Shown here one piece after another: positions 1 through 5,232 of a stretch of 16,807 nucleotides of DNA. The notes under the pieces were generated by a model. The model was not told the DNA's origin, made no database searches, and saw only the letters and a program-made list of their open reading frames with translations. A program made the translations under genes and the position numbers. Origin of the DNA: an uncultured bacterium (lineage in GTDB: Bacteria; Patescibacteriota; Saccharimonadia; Saccharimonadales; CAIOMD01); the NCBI GenBank assembly GCA_903880655.1, contig CAIRQE010000123.1, positions 1-16,807 on the forward strand, in the 5' to 3' direction. Every line of letters begins with the position of its first letter. Positions within the stretch are counted from its first letter, which is position 1.

Positions 1-2
1 AC

Positions 3-122
3 CTGGCTTCCTGCATGAGATTTATGCATCCTGCTATAGACAAAGGTGCCGACGGAGCCTATTACTACAAGTACTACAATGAGTACGATAGCTTCAAAAT
101 GAGAGAAGCCCTTTTGGTTTAG
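3..122 (+). CDS. 3' end of an unidentified protein (partial)
   Basis: An open frame enters from the left edge and stops at TAG (120-122), giving 39 residues. The tail is rich in tyrosine and charged residues (a YYYKYYNEYDSF stretch) and ends with ALLV. The other two forward frames hit stops within the first 85 bases, so this is the only frame that could be the end of a plus-strand gene. I do not recognise the family from so short a piece, and no domain can be named. It could also be a chance open frame. The AT-rich 80 bases after it lead to a hairpin at 214-234 that could stop transcription from this side as well as from the tRNA gene. Confidence 0.4.
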   Translation: MASCMRFMHPAIDKGADGAYYYKYYNEYDSFKMREALLV

Positions 123-204
123 TTTTCTAATTTTCATCTATATTGTCCTATTTTTTATTTATAGTTATTCTAACCTTAGTTAACCATAAGGAATATTAAA
201 TAAC

Positions 205-234
205 AATAAAAAAGACCCTTCAAAATGAAGGGTC
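205..234 (-). terminator. Intrinsic terminator of tRNA-Glu
   Basis: GACCCTTC (214-221) and GAAGGGTC (227-234) form a perfect 8-bp stem with a 5-nt loop. Read on the minus strand the stem is followed by a run of seven T. It lies 5 nt past the tRNA CCA end. On the plus strand the stem is followed by GCTTTT, so it may also act weakly for the gene ending at 122. Confidence 0.85.
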
Positions 235-239
235 GCTTT

Positions 240-314
240 TGGTGATCCCAAGGAGAATCGAACTCCTATTGCCAGGATGAAAACCTGGTGTCCTAACCGT
301 TAGACGATGGGACC
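240..314 (-). tRNA. tRNA-Glu (anticodon UUC)
   Basis: The reverse complement folds as a full cloverleaf. The acceptor is GGTCCCA/TGGGATC (one G-U pair), followed by discriminator A and an encoded CCA. The anticodon stem CCAGG/CCTGG holds a 7-nt loop TTTTCAT with anticodon TTC. The T arm AGGAG/CTCCT has loop TTCGATT. Anticodon and fold identify glutamate. It has its own promoter (329-357) and terminator (205-234), so it is a single-gene transcript. Confidence 0.97.
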
Positions 315-328
315 AAAATTGCTCAGAA

Positions 329-357
329 AGTGTATCAAAACAGAGGTAACTTGTCTA
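329..357 (-). promoter_or_regulatory. Promoter of tRNA-Glu
   Basis: On the minus strand TAGACA (-35, 352-357) and TACACT (-10, 329-334) are exactly 17 nt apart. A TG one base before the -10 makes it an extended -10. Initiation would fall a few bases before the tRNA 5' end at 314, leaving a short leader. Confidence 0.7.
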
Positions 358-361
358 CCCA

Positions 362-391
362 TAAAAAGAGACCCCCTTGTGGGAGGGTCTC
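362..391 (-). terminator. Intrinsic terminator downstream of the surface-protein gene
   Basis: GAGACCC (368-374) pairs with GGGTCTC (385-391) around a 10-nt loop that can add further C-G pairs. On the minus strand it is followed at once by CTTTTTA. It sits between the surface-protein stop (517) and the tRNA-Glu promoter, insulating the tRNA from read-through. Confidence 0.8.
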
Positions 392-447
392 GATTTATTA
401 GTTTTCACTAGAGTTTTAGAGCGGTCAGTCGGTGCTCAATCACTTAA

Positions 448-489
448 GATAACCATAGCATGTTTTTAACAAACATGCTAGTGGTTATC
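448..489. repeat. Long inverted repeat (18 bp, one bulge) after the surface-protein gene
   Basis: The left arm 448-465 and right arm 471-489 are complementary over 18 pairs with a single bulged base and a 5-nt loop (TTAAC). No T run follows on either strand, so it is not a normal intrinsic terminator. It may protect the 3' end of the mRNA or act as a first stop before the 362-391 terminator. A 9-base DnaA-box match (TTATCCACA, 485-493) overlaps its right arm. Confidence 0.65.
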
Positions 490-516
490 CACAGCTTCCA
501 TTGAATTACTTCAGTC

Positions 517-2058
517 TTACTTCTTAGAAAGACGTCGGATCATCCAGAAATGGTAGCCGATTGCACCAAGTACACTCGCACCCGCGAAGAGGGCGATTGT
601 TTGACCTGGACCAGTATCTGGCATTGTCGTTGTAACAATAGGAGCAACAGGTGTTCCTTGTTGGAACGTTACTACCTTCGCACAACTTGCACTGTCAGCA
701 GTCACCGTTTTACCGTTGACGCTAAAGCTTGGTGTTGCACGAACAGTGTAGGTGCCATCAGCAGCAAAGGTGTAGTCAACCGTCGTCTTGTTAGTTATAA
801 GCGGCGTCGTATTGTCACCAAAGTTATAGCTAATGTTGTTTAAGGTTGCACCGTTTGTTGCAGAATACGCAGTCGTTACTGTCACCGTACGCGTGCCAGT
901 AGTGGCAAGCGTCAGCGCATCACAGCTATACGCTGGGATGACCGGTGGAGGATTAGGACAGTTTTTAGTAATCGTGATTGTTGCAGTGTCAGTAGTAGCT
1001 TCACCGTTTACTCGAGCTTCGGCAATATTCGTTATGGTGTTAACACCACACTGAAGGTTGTCATTACTCGGAGCGGTTGCTTTAAACTGAACATAGCCAT
1101 TACCCGTTGGACCATAGTTTCCTATGTCGATACCACCATCACTTACAATACCATCAGAACCTGCAGAAATTCCGCTTGGGTGATTAGCATTGAAAAGATT
1201 AGTAGTACCAGGAACGATGCTCATATGTGCAGGTAATTTATCACGGACTACAACATCATTAAGTGTTGTGTTTCCCTTATTGGTAAAACCAATTTGGTAA
1301 GAAACAACTTCGCTTGGTGATGCTGTTACGTTTTTGCTCCACGTTCCAGAACCTGGGATAGCAACTTGCTTCGTAACACTAAAATCAGTGGTCTGCATAT
1401 GCACCTTAACCTTAAAGGTTACGATGTTTGCATATTGGAAACAGCCAGGGAAAATTCCGTTCGCTGTATTGTATCCAAGTGGTGCACCAGTTGTGACAAT
1501 AGAGTCAGCAAGTGGCATACCGGTTGGATGTGCGTTGTTGTAATCAATTGCACTACCGGGAACATAAGAAACAGTAAAATTACTGTCACCATAAAACGCA
1601 GTAGAGTCAGTGACTACTTGGGGTTGTGCATTATCTGCACTAACGTATGCGTTGGACTGCAAAGCAGTACCAGCTGCAGTTGGAAGATAGACACGAATTT
1701 TCGTGTTCTTGGCAACTCCTGCACCCTCAAAGTTTGCACCATTGAGTGATGAGGCTGCGTTATTGTGAACATAGGCTCGAACTAAAATTTCTTCGCCGTC
1801 TGTTACTTTGTTATTGTCGTTATAACCACCACTAGTAGTGTTTGTTACAGGCTTTGCATCAAAGAAAGCTCGTTCATCACCATAGTTGGGGTTATCTGTT
1901 ATTGAGTCAAATGTAACATGGTCAGCTGGATGCGCTACCGTATAGGTAGGTCGATCTGGAGACCATGCACCTACTGCAACACTCACACCAAGTGAGATTC
2001 CTGCAACAAGTACAAATGCTAATACTTTCTTGGGCATAAAGGATATACGTCGCTTCAT
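517..2058 (-). CDS. Secreted surface protein with DUF11-like and PKD-like domains and LPXTG-like C-terminus
   Basis: 513 residues. The N-terminus (KRR, then a hydrophobic stretch to about residue 31) is a signal peptide. Residues about 60-215 form a beta-rich region I cannot name. About 225-365 resembles DUF11/conserved repeat domains (a VVSYQIGFTNKGN segment, then VVVRDKLP). About 395-465 resembles a PKD fold (SYNFGDNTTP, then FAADGTYTVRATP). The end is a sortase-type signal: MPDTG at about 479-483, a hydrophobic span, then RRLSKK. The methionine replaces the usual leucine of LPXTG. It should be exported and anchored at the cell surface, perhaps in host or surface contact, as inferred from such architectures in this phylum. 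The start is supported by a strong AAGGAGGTGA 3 nt before ATG. It is probably expressed alone, with a candidate promoter at 2111-2139 and a terminator at 362-391. Confidence 0.85.
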   Translation of the reverse strand: MKRRISFMPKKVLAFVLVAGISLGVSVAVGAWSPDRPTYTVAHPADHVTFDSITDNPNYGDERAFFDAKPVTNTTSGGYNDNNKVTDGEEILVRAYVHNNAASSLNGANFEGAGVAKNTKIRVYLPTAAGTALQSNAYVSADNAQPQVVTDSTAFYGDSNFTVSYVPGSAIDYNNAHPTGMPLADSIVTTGAPLGYNTANGIFPGCFQYANIVTFKVKVHMQTTDFSVTKQVAIPGSGTWSKNVTASPSEVVSYQIGFTNKGNTTLNDVVVRDKLPAHMSIVPGTTNLFNANHPSGISAGSDGIVSDGGIDIGNYGPTGNGYVQFKATAPSNDNLQCGVNTITNIAEARVNGEATTDTATITITKNCPNPPPVIPAYSCDALTLATTGTRTVTVTTAYSATNGATLNNISYNFGDNTTPLITNKTTVDYTFAADGTYTVRATPSFSVNGKTVTADSASCAKVVTFQQGTPVAPIVTTTMPDTGPGQTIALFAGASVLGAIGYHFWMIRRLSKK

Positions 2059-2105
2059 ACTTCACCTCCTTATTCAATTGGGGTTGTTATTCATTATTTA
2101 CAAAG

Positions 2106-2144
2106 GTTAGTTAGTACCTATTTAAAAGATAGGTATCAACTAAC
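2106..2144 (-). promoter_or_regulatory. Candidate promoter inside an inverted repeat, upstream of the surface-protein gene
   Basis: Two 16-nt arms (2106-2121 and 2129-2144) are complementary except for two adjacent positions, around a 7-nt loop. On the minus strand the same bases hold TTGATA (2134-2139), a 17-nt spacer and TACTAA (2111-2116), a fair -35 and a weak -10. A start near 2104 would give a leader of about 45 nt before ATG at 2058. Either a dyad operator around a promoter or an RNA hairpin fits. Confidence 0.45.
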
Positions 2145-2384
2145 GTTTTTATTACTGATCGTTACTCTAAAACTAATTGTTAAGGAACCTGAAGTGTGCA
2201 GCGAATTACTTCGCCTAAGCCACACTAATGACAAATTAAATGGTTGAGAAGCGCAGGGAGCGCTCATAAAGAAAAACTTCGGGGGCGTTTAAAAACGCCA
2301 CAAGGTTATCGATAAAAGGCTCAACCTGCGCAACTAAAAGTTACGTTATTCATATTTACTATCTTCGAAAAACACATCACCCAT
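2145..2384. other. Structure-rich intergenic stretch without a gene
   Basis: No credible coding frame. Several inverted repeats are visible: AGTGTG/CACACT (2193-2198, 2221-2226) enclosing GCGAA/TTCGC (2201-2205, 2210-2214); AGCGC/GCGCT (about 2250-2264); and GGCGTT/AACGCC (about 2284-2299). TTGAG (2244-2248) and GCGCAGG (2251-2257) are complementary to the adjacent CTCAA (2320-2324) and CCTGCGC (2325-2331), in pseudoknot or alternative-pairing order. No strand or transcript can be assigned with confidence. Confidence 0.4.
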
Positions 2385-2441
2385 GGGGTGGCAGAGACCG
2401 CTGACGCGGTTATGTGCATTATCTGCACGCTCTACCACCCC
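2385..2441 (-). ncRNA. Three-way-junction RNA element after the proline-rich protein gene
   Basis: On the minus strand an outer 12-bp helix (arms 2430-2441 and 2385-2396) encloses two perfect 5-bp hairpins: GTGCA/TGCAC with a 5-nt loop (2414-2428) and ACCGC/GCGGT with a 4-nt loop (2397-2410). The linkers are 1, 3 and 0 nt, so almost every base is used. The one non-Watson-Crick pair of the outer helix is G-U on the minus strand but C-A on the plus strand, favouring minus-strand RNA. It starts 21 nt past the stop of the proline-rich gene and could be a 3'-UTR stabiliser, a processing site or a terminator variant (TTTTT comes about 12 nt later). No known family is recognised. Confidence 0.5.
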
Positions 2442-2462
2442 GGCTCCAGGAACCTCCGGCGT

Positions 2463-3455
2463 CTATGCAGACGGTGGAGGTGGTGGCGATATCGGGGTCG
2501 TGACCGGAGGGTCATGACTGATTCCCGGAATCGTCACCGGAGGAGTAGTTGGGGGCGGCAATGTTACCGGCCCTGGACCACTCGGTGGTGCTGTTGGTGG
2601 TGGTGATGTCGGACAAGTAGCGAAGCCACAGGGTGAATCGACCGGCGGTGTTGCCGGACCAGTCACGCCTGTACCTGGCCCTTTTACTTGATCCGGGACA
2701 TCGGGGTTCACCAGTGGGTCGTGACTCGGACCATCTTTGCAGATAGGCCACGTGCCATACGGCCACTGGGGTGGACAACTGTGCGTCGGCGGCACCACTG
2801 GAGGTGGTGAAACTGGCGGTGTTATCACACCATTCGGGAAGATGTCATGCGGCTGGTAGCCACAATTCAACTTCAACTCTTTCACCACGCTACCGTGACG
2901 AATCACAAACACCGTTGCCGGCATTCTGATCATCGTCGAGGATGCGAGCTGCGGAATCACCCACGCTGATGCTCCCTTTTGGAAGTACAGCGTCTGGTAA
3001 TTGGCAGTTGACTGGGAAAGGGTGAGCGAACTTGCTGAAGCCTCATAGGCTTCGATAGCTCGCACCCGATTTCTCCACACCACTGTGGGGTGTTGCAACT
3101 CATCCTGGACTGCAGCCTGAAACTGCAACTGCGTCATCGGTAGACTAAGCCCATCGACGTCGTAGTATGCTGCGTGAGCAACAGTCAAGGCTGGGTCAGT
3201 GCAACGACGAAGGTGGAGGTCAGCTTCGACCAAAGCCACGTTCGTTGCCGTTGAAGACGGACCAAAATTCTGGCCCGCCGTAGCAGCATCGTATGCAAGG
3301 AACGTTGGCTTGACGCCAACATCCCCGCACGCGAATTGCACGCCCGGAGGGTGATGTACTGCCATTGCCTTCGCACCGATGAACCCGAGGGCTACGATAA
3401 CGAAGGCAAGAAGCCCCGCCAACATGACGAGGATGGGACCTTGCTTGCGTCGCAT
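2463..3455 (-). CDS. Secreted proline-rich protein of unknown function
   Basis: 330 residues. MRRKQ followed by a hydrophobic span (about 8-31) is a signal peptide or membrane anchor. Residues about 35-205 form a compact region with a few cysteines (FACGDVG, LHLRRCTD, LKLNCGY) that I cannot assign. From about 205 to the end the chain is mostly P, T, S and V with repeated PPVTTP- and SHDP-like words, which suggests an extended stalk or wall-spanning tail; it ends in a run of prolines. There is no sortase signal. GGAAAGGAAG just upstream of ATG serves as ribosome site. It lies 72 nt after the coiled-coil membrane gene and probably shares its transcript. Both use clearly GC-richer codons than the genes on either side, which may mean transfer or different selection. 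Confidence 0.75.
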   Translation of the reverse strand: MRRKQGPILVMLAGLLAFVIVALGFIGAKAMAVHHPPGVQFACGDVGVKPTFLAYDAATAGQNFGPSSTATNVALVEADLHLRRCTDPALTVAHAAYYDVDGLSLPMTQLQFQAAVQDELQHPTVVWRNRVRAIEAYEASASSLTLSQSTANYQTLYFQKGASAWVIPQLASSTMIRMPATVFVIRHGSVVKELKLNCGYQPHDIFPNGVITPPVSPPPVVPPTHSCPPQWPYGTWPICKDGPSHDPLVNPDVPDQVKGPGTGVTGPATPPVDSPCGFATCPTSPPPTAPPSGPGPVTLPPPTTPPVTIPGISHDPPVTTPISPPPPPSA

Positions 3456-3527
3456 TTGCGCTTCCTTTCCTGCCCCCGAGCTGGGGGCGAGATGGTTTTC
3501 TCGCCCCCAGCCGATTTGGCTAGAGGA
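3456..3527 (-). promoter_or_regulatory. Intercistronic region with two mutually exclusive hairpins
   Basis: CTGGGGGCGAGA (3481-3492) and TCTCGCCCCCAG (3499-3510) form a perfect 12-bp stem with a 6-nt loop. On the minus strand the second half of this hairpin can instead pair with GGGGGC just downstream, whose end lies close to the ribosome site of the proline-rich gene. No T run follows, so it is not a simple terminator. It may tune the relative output of the two genes. Confidence 0.5.
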
Positions 3528-4325
3528 TTATCGCACGCTCGTCGGTTCCGCACCCGAAGGGCGTGACGATCCAATAAGCGTTGACCGCGCGGCCGGAGCC
3601 GTGATGACGGTTGCTTCTGCACTGGCCGAAGCCACTGCCCCATAGTTGGGCTCGGTTTCACTCGCGAAGAGATACCCGATTCCAGCACTGAAGAGCAGAA
3701 CCACCAATAAGGCGATCGCGTCTCCCCAACCAGTGTTGAGAAGCGAGCGGACCGTCATACCGGTAGCCTGGTGCTGAGCGTTCAGTACAGCCCCACCAAA
3801 ATCGTGGGAGATGAACCAGAAGCAGTACACCGCCAAACCAGTAGCTGCCGTAATAACGGCTGCGATCCAGTTGAAAGTGCGTCCTGCTCTGATTGCATCA
3901 ATCTGTGCCTGCGCACGCGACATTGCCACAGCGAAACTGCCAGCTCCCGCCTCGAGGGCGTTCAACCGACCACTGTGGGTGTCGAGCACGTCACCGTGCT
4001 CTTTCACTGTTCGCGCCGTGGTGGCAGTAAGCTCAGCGAGCTTGATCTGCCCCTCTTCCAGCACAGTGATGCGCTGGTTGAGTACCTCATCAGCATTCTT
4101 GAGCGACTCAATCTGTCCAATCAAGATCGGGCTGACTGCGTCTTTCTCGTCAAGACGAGAAATCTGCTCCTTCATTGCCTTTACATCACTGAGCAGCTGG
4201 GAAATGATCTTCGCCAACTCGTGATGCTTGCGGGTCCGTACCTTCGAGAGCTTCGCCTCGAGAACGTCCTGCCGCTCCTGCAGCTCTTTGATGAGCACTG
4301 CTTGGGTTTTGGTTGGGCGCACCAT
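3528..4325 (-). CDS. Coiled-coil protein with two membrane spans, unknown function
   Basis: 265 residues from the ATG at 4323-4325. I choose that start over the in-frame ATG at 4476-4478 because AAAGGAGG (4332-4339) sits 6 nt before it, and the upstream extension would run through leader hairpins. Residues about 8-145 are charged and heptad-like, predicted coiled coil. Two hydrophobic spans follow at about 152-172 (NWIAAVITAATGLAVYCFWF) and 202-221. The last 45 residues are an Ala/Ser/Thr-rich tail. The likely topology is a cytoplasmic coiled coil anchored in the membrane, or the reverse. I recognise no family. Codon use is GC-rich like that of the proline-rich gene downstream, its probable operon partner. 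Confidence 0.75.
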   Translation of the reverse strand: MVRPTKTQAVLIKELQERQDVLEAKLSKVRTRKHHELAKIISQLLSDVKAMKEQISRLDEKDAVSPILIGQIESLKNADEVLNQRITVLEEGQIKLAELTATTARTVKEHGDVLDTHSGRLNALEAGAGSFAVAMSRAQAQIDAIRAGRTFNWIAAVITAATGLAVYCFWFISHDFGGAVLNAQHQATGMTVRSLLNTGWGDAIALLVVLLFSAGIGYLFASETEPNYGAVASASAEATVITAPAARSTLIGSSRPSGAEPTSVR

Positions 4326-4438
4326 GGCGTCCCTCCTTTGGTCGCCACACCTTCTTATGGTGTGGATTGTTGGTGTTCCGCAACCGGAACAATCGAATGG
4401 CGGGATTGCCACTCTTTCGTACCGGAAGTGTATAACCT
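4326..4438 (-). promoter_or_regulatory. Leader of the coiled-coil gene with serial hairpins
   Basis: Before the ribosome site come three local hairpins: CCACACC/GGTGTGG (4345-4351, 4359-4365), TGTTCCG/CGGAACA with a 4-nt loop (4374-4380, 4385-4391), and a small TGGC/GCCA (4398-4411). With the large hairpin at 4439-4498 they form a chain of stems before the start codon. No clear promoter is visible in this interval. Confidence 0.45.
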
Positions 4439-4498
4439 TCGGAAACGACAAACTAGTATCGTATGGATAGCCATACAATACTAAATTGCCGTTTCCGA
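4439..4498 (-). repeat. 60-nt imperfect palindrome, probably an RNA hairpin of the minus strand
   Basis: Two 28-nt arms (4439-4466 and 4471-4498) flank a 4-nt ATAG loop; 24 of 28 positions are Watson-Crick. Three of the four exceptions become G-U pairs when read as minus-strand RNA and are A-C or C-A mismatches on the plus strand. The minus-strand RNA therefore has 27 of 28 possible pairs. The outer end is TCGGAAACG/CGTTTCCGA. It lies about 113 nt upstream of the coiled-coil gene and marks the edge of the GC-rich block. A miniature transposon end is an alternative, but no target-site duplication is evident. Confidence 0.6.
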
Positions 4499-4586
4499 TA
4501 GTACTACTTGGATAAAAATATGAATAACAGATACTTATTTACTGGTTTGGACCACTTTATTTGCATAAAGCTGTCGACAAACACAG

Positions 4587-4803
4587 CAAAAAACCCTAAA
4601 AAACTTGTTTTAGGGCATATTACTGCGTTCATCGAATACCAGAAATACTAGTATTTAAACTGTCATTAGTCTGGCTTGTTAATTTACCAAAACAGAGCCC
4701 GTACCTCTTGTTGTGCACTCACCTGTTTTAGCAGGTTAGAAGTTTAACTTAGTAGAAGGGTTCCTCCGTTCAGCGTACCTCTCGCGCACCTCTGTTTCAG
4801 GAC
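4587..4803 (-). ncRNA. Putative structured small RNA, about 215 nt, family not recognised
   Basis: The unit has a near-consensus promoter (4810-4838) and an intrinsic terminator (4588-4615), with no credible open frame between. Ends of the main domain pair as an 11-bp closing helix (4790-4800 with 4687-4697): eight Watson-Crick pairs continue as G-U, U-G and C-G, and both wobbles exist only on the minus strand. Inside, ACCTG/CAGGT (4721-4725, 4732-4736) makes a hairpin and GTGC can meet GCAC. A second domain holds CCAGA/TCTGG (4639-4643, 4670-4674) and a 14-bp self-complementary AAATACTAGTATTT (4643-4656), which are alternatives to each other. Words of the form GAGGTRCG recur three times (about 4778-4792 and 4699-4705). 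I do not see the signature sequences of RNase P, SRP RNA or tmRNA. A 6S-like regulator or an unknown class are both open. Confidence 0.55.
4588..4615 (-). terminator. Intrinsic terminator of the putative small RNA
   Basis: CCCTAAAA (4594-4601) pairs with TTTTAGGG (4608-4615) over a 6-nt loop. On the minus strand the stem is followed by six T (4588-4593). It ends the transcript that would start near 4803, and would also catch read-through from the DUF5663-like gene. Confidence 0.85.
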
Positions 4804-4809
4804 TAACAT

Positions 4810-4838
4810 ATATTACCACAAGCATTGCAAATTGTCAA
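4810..4838 (-). promoter_or_regulatory. Near-consensus sigma-70-type promoter of the small RNA
   Basis: TTGACA (-35, 4833-4838, perfect) and TAATAT (-10, 4810-4815) are separated by 17 nt on the minus strand. Transcription would start near 4803. GACTAAC (4801-4807) and GTTAGTC (4862-4868) form an inverted pair on the two sides of the promoter, possibly an operator or chance. Confidence 0.85.
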
Positions 4839-4881
4839 TACTCTATGAAATAAAATTATAGGTTAGTCAAATTACTTATGC

Positions 4882-5220
4882 TTACGCTACGGGTTCTGGA
4901 CTCGCTGTCGCCATGGTTGATCGTAATCGAGCGCCATCAGTTGCGAGTTCTTCAATAACTTCGTTTTCAACTTGCAAGGCGAATTCGTCATAATTTGGAT
5001 ATTTAGACTTTATAAGATTCTCTACCCCCGCATCGTCATTACGGTCTATCATGTCGCTGAGCGTATCGAGGTCTTCATCAGATAACTTTTCGGTCACTCT
5101 ATTCATGATTCTACTTGAAACTGCTGCACCAACATTCTGTAGCATCTTGTCTTGTGTTGCGGAGTCAACGCTACCAATGCCTAGTTTTGCTATAAGTTCT
5201 TCTTTTGTCATTGTTGCCAT
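4882..5220 (-). CDS. DUF5663-like small protein
   Basis: 112 residues, acidic and predicted mostly helical. The pattern of a KEELIAKLGI opening, a segment around LQNVGAAVSSRIMNRVTEKLSDEDL, then a conserved turn before IKSKYPNYDEF and a final acidic helix resembles DUF5663, a family I associate with Patescibacteria; its function is unknown to me. The start at 5218-5220 has AGGGGG about 6 nt upstream; a second ATG 9 nt later is possible. It begins 12 nt after the stop of the 739-residue gene, so the two form an operon. The last dozen residues (TMATASPEPVA) look disordered. Confidence 0.8.
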   Translation of the reverse strand: MATMTKEELIAKLGIGSVDSATQDKMLQNVGAAVSSRIMNRVTEKLSDEDLDTLSDMIDRNDDAGVENLIKSKYPNYDEFALQVENEVIEELATDGARLRSTMATASPEPVA

Positions 5221-5232
5221 AGTTGCCCCCTA

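Noticed and set aside
485..493. DnaA box / replication origin
   Set aside because: A perfect TTATCCACA but single, with about 0.13 expected by chance in both strands of the window, and no AT-rich unwinding region, box cluster or dnaA nearby.
2385..2441. tRNA or tRNA-like gene (GGTAGAGC word, cloverleaf look)
   Set aside because: There is no D stem, the anticodon loop lacks U33, the second hairpin has a 4-nt loop rather than a TTCGA-type 7-nt loop, and there is no CCA.
4326..4478. N-terminal extension of the coiled-coil protein to the ATG at 4478
   Set aside because: The first 51 residues show no protein-like pattern, the bases form leader hairpins, and a strong AAAGGAGG sits before the inner ATG.
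3771..4484. Plus-strand open frame opposite the coiled-coil gene
   Set aside because: Antisense shadow of the GC-rich gene; no ribosome site and no domain-like sequence.
4687..4800. RNase P RNA, SRP RNA or tmRNA
   Set aside because: The typical conserved strings (GAGGAAAGTCC, the SRP GGAAG/AGCAG loop, the tRNA-like ends of tmRNA) are absent; GGAGGAACCC is only a partial likeness.
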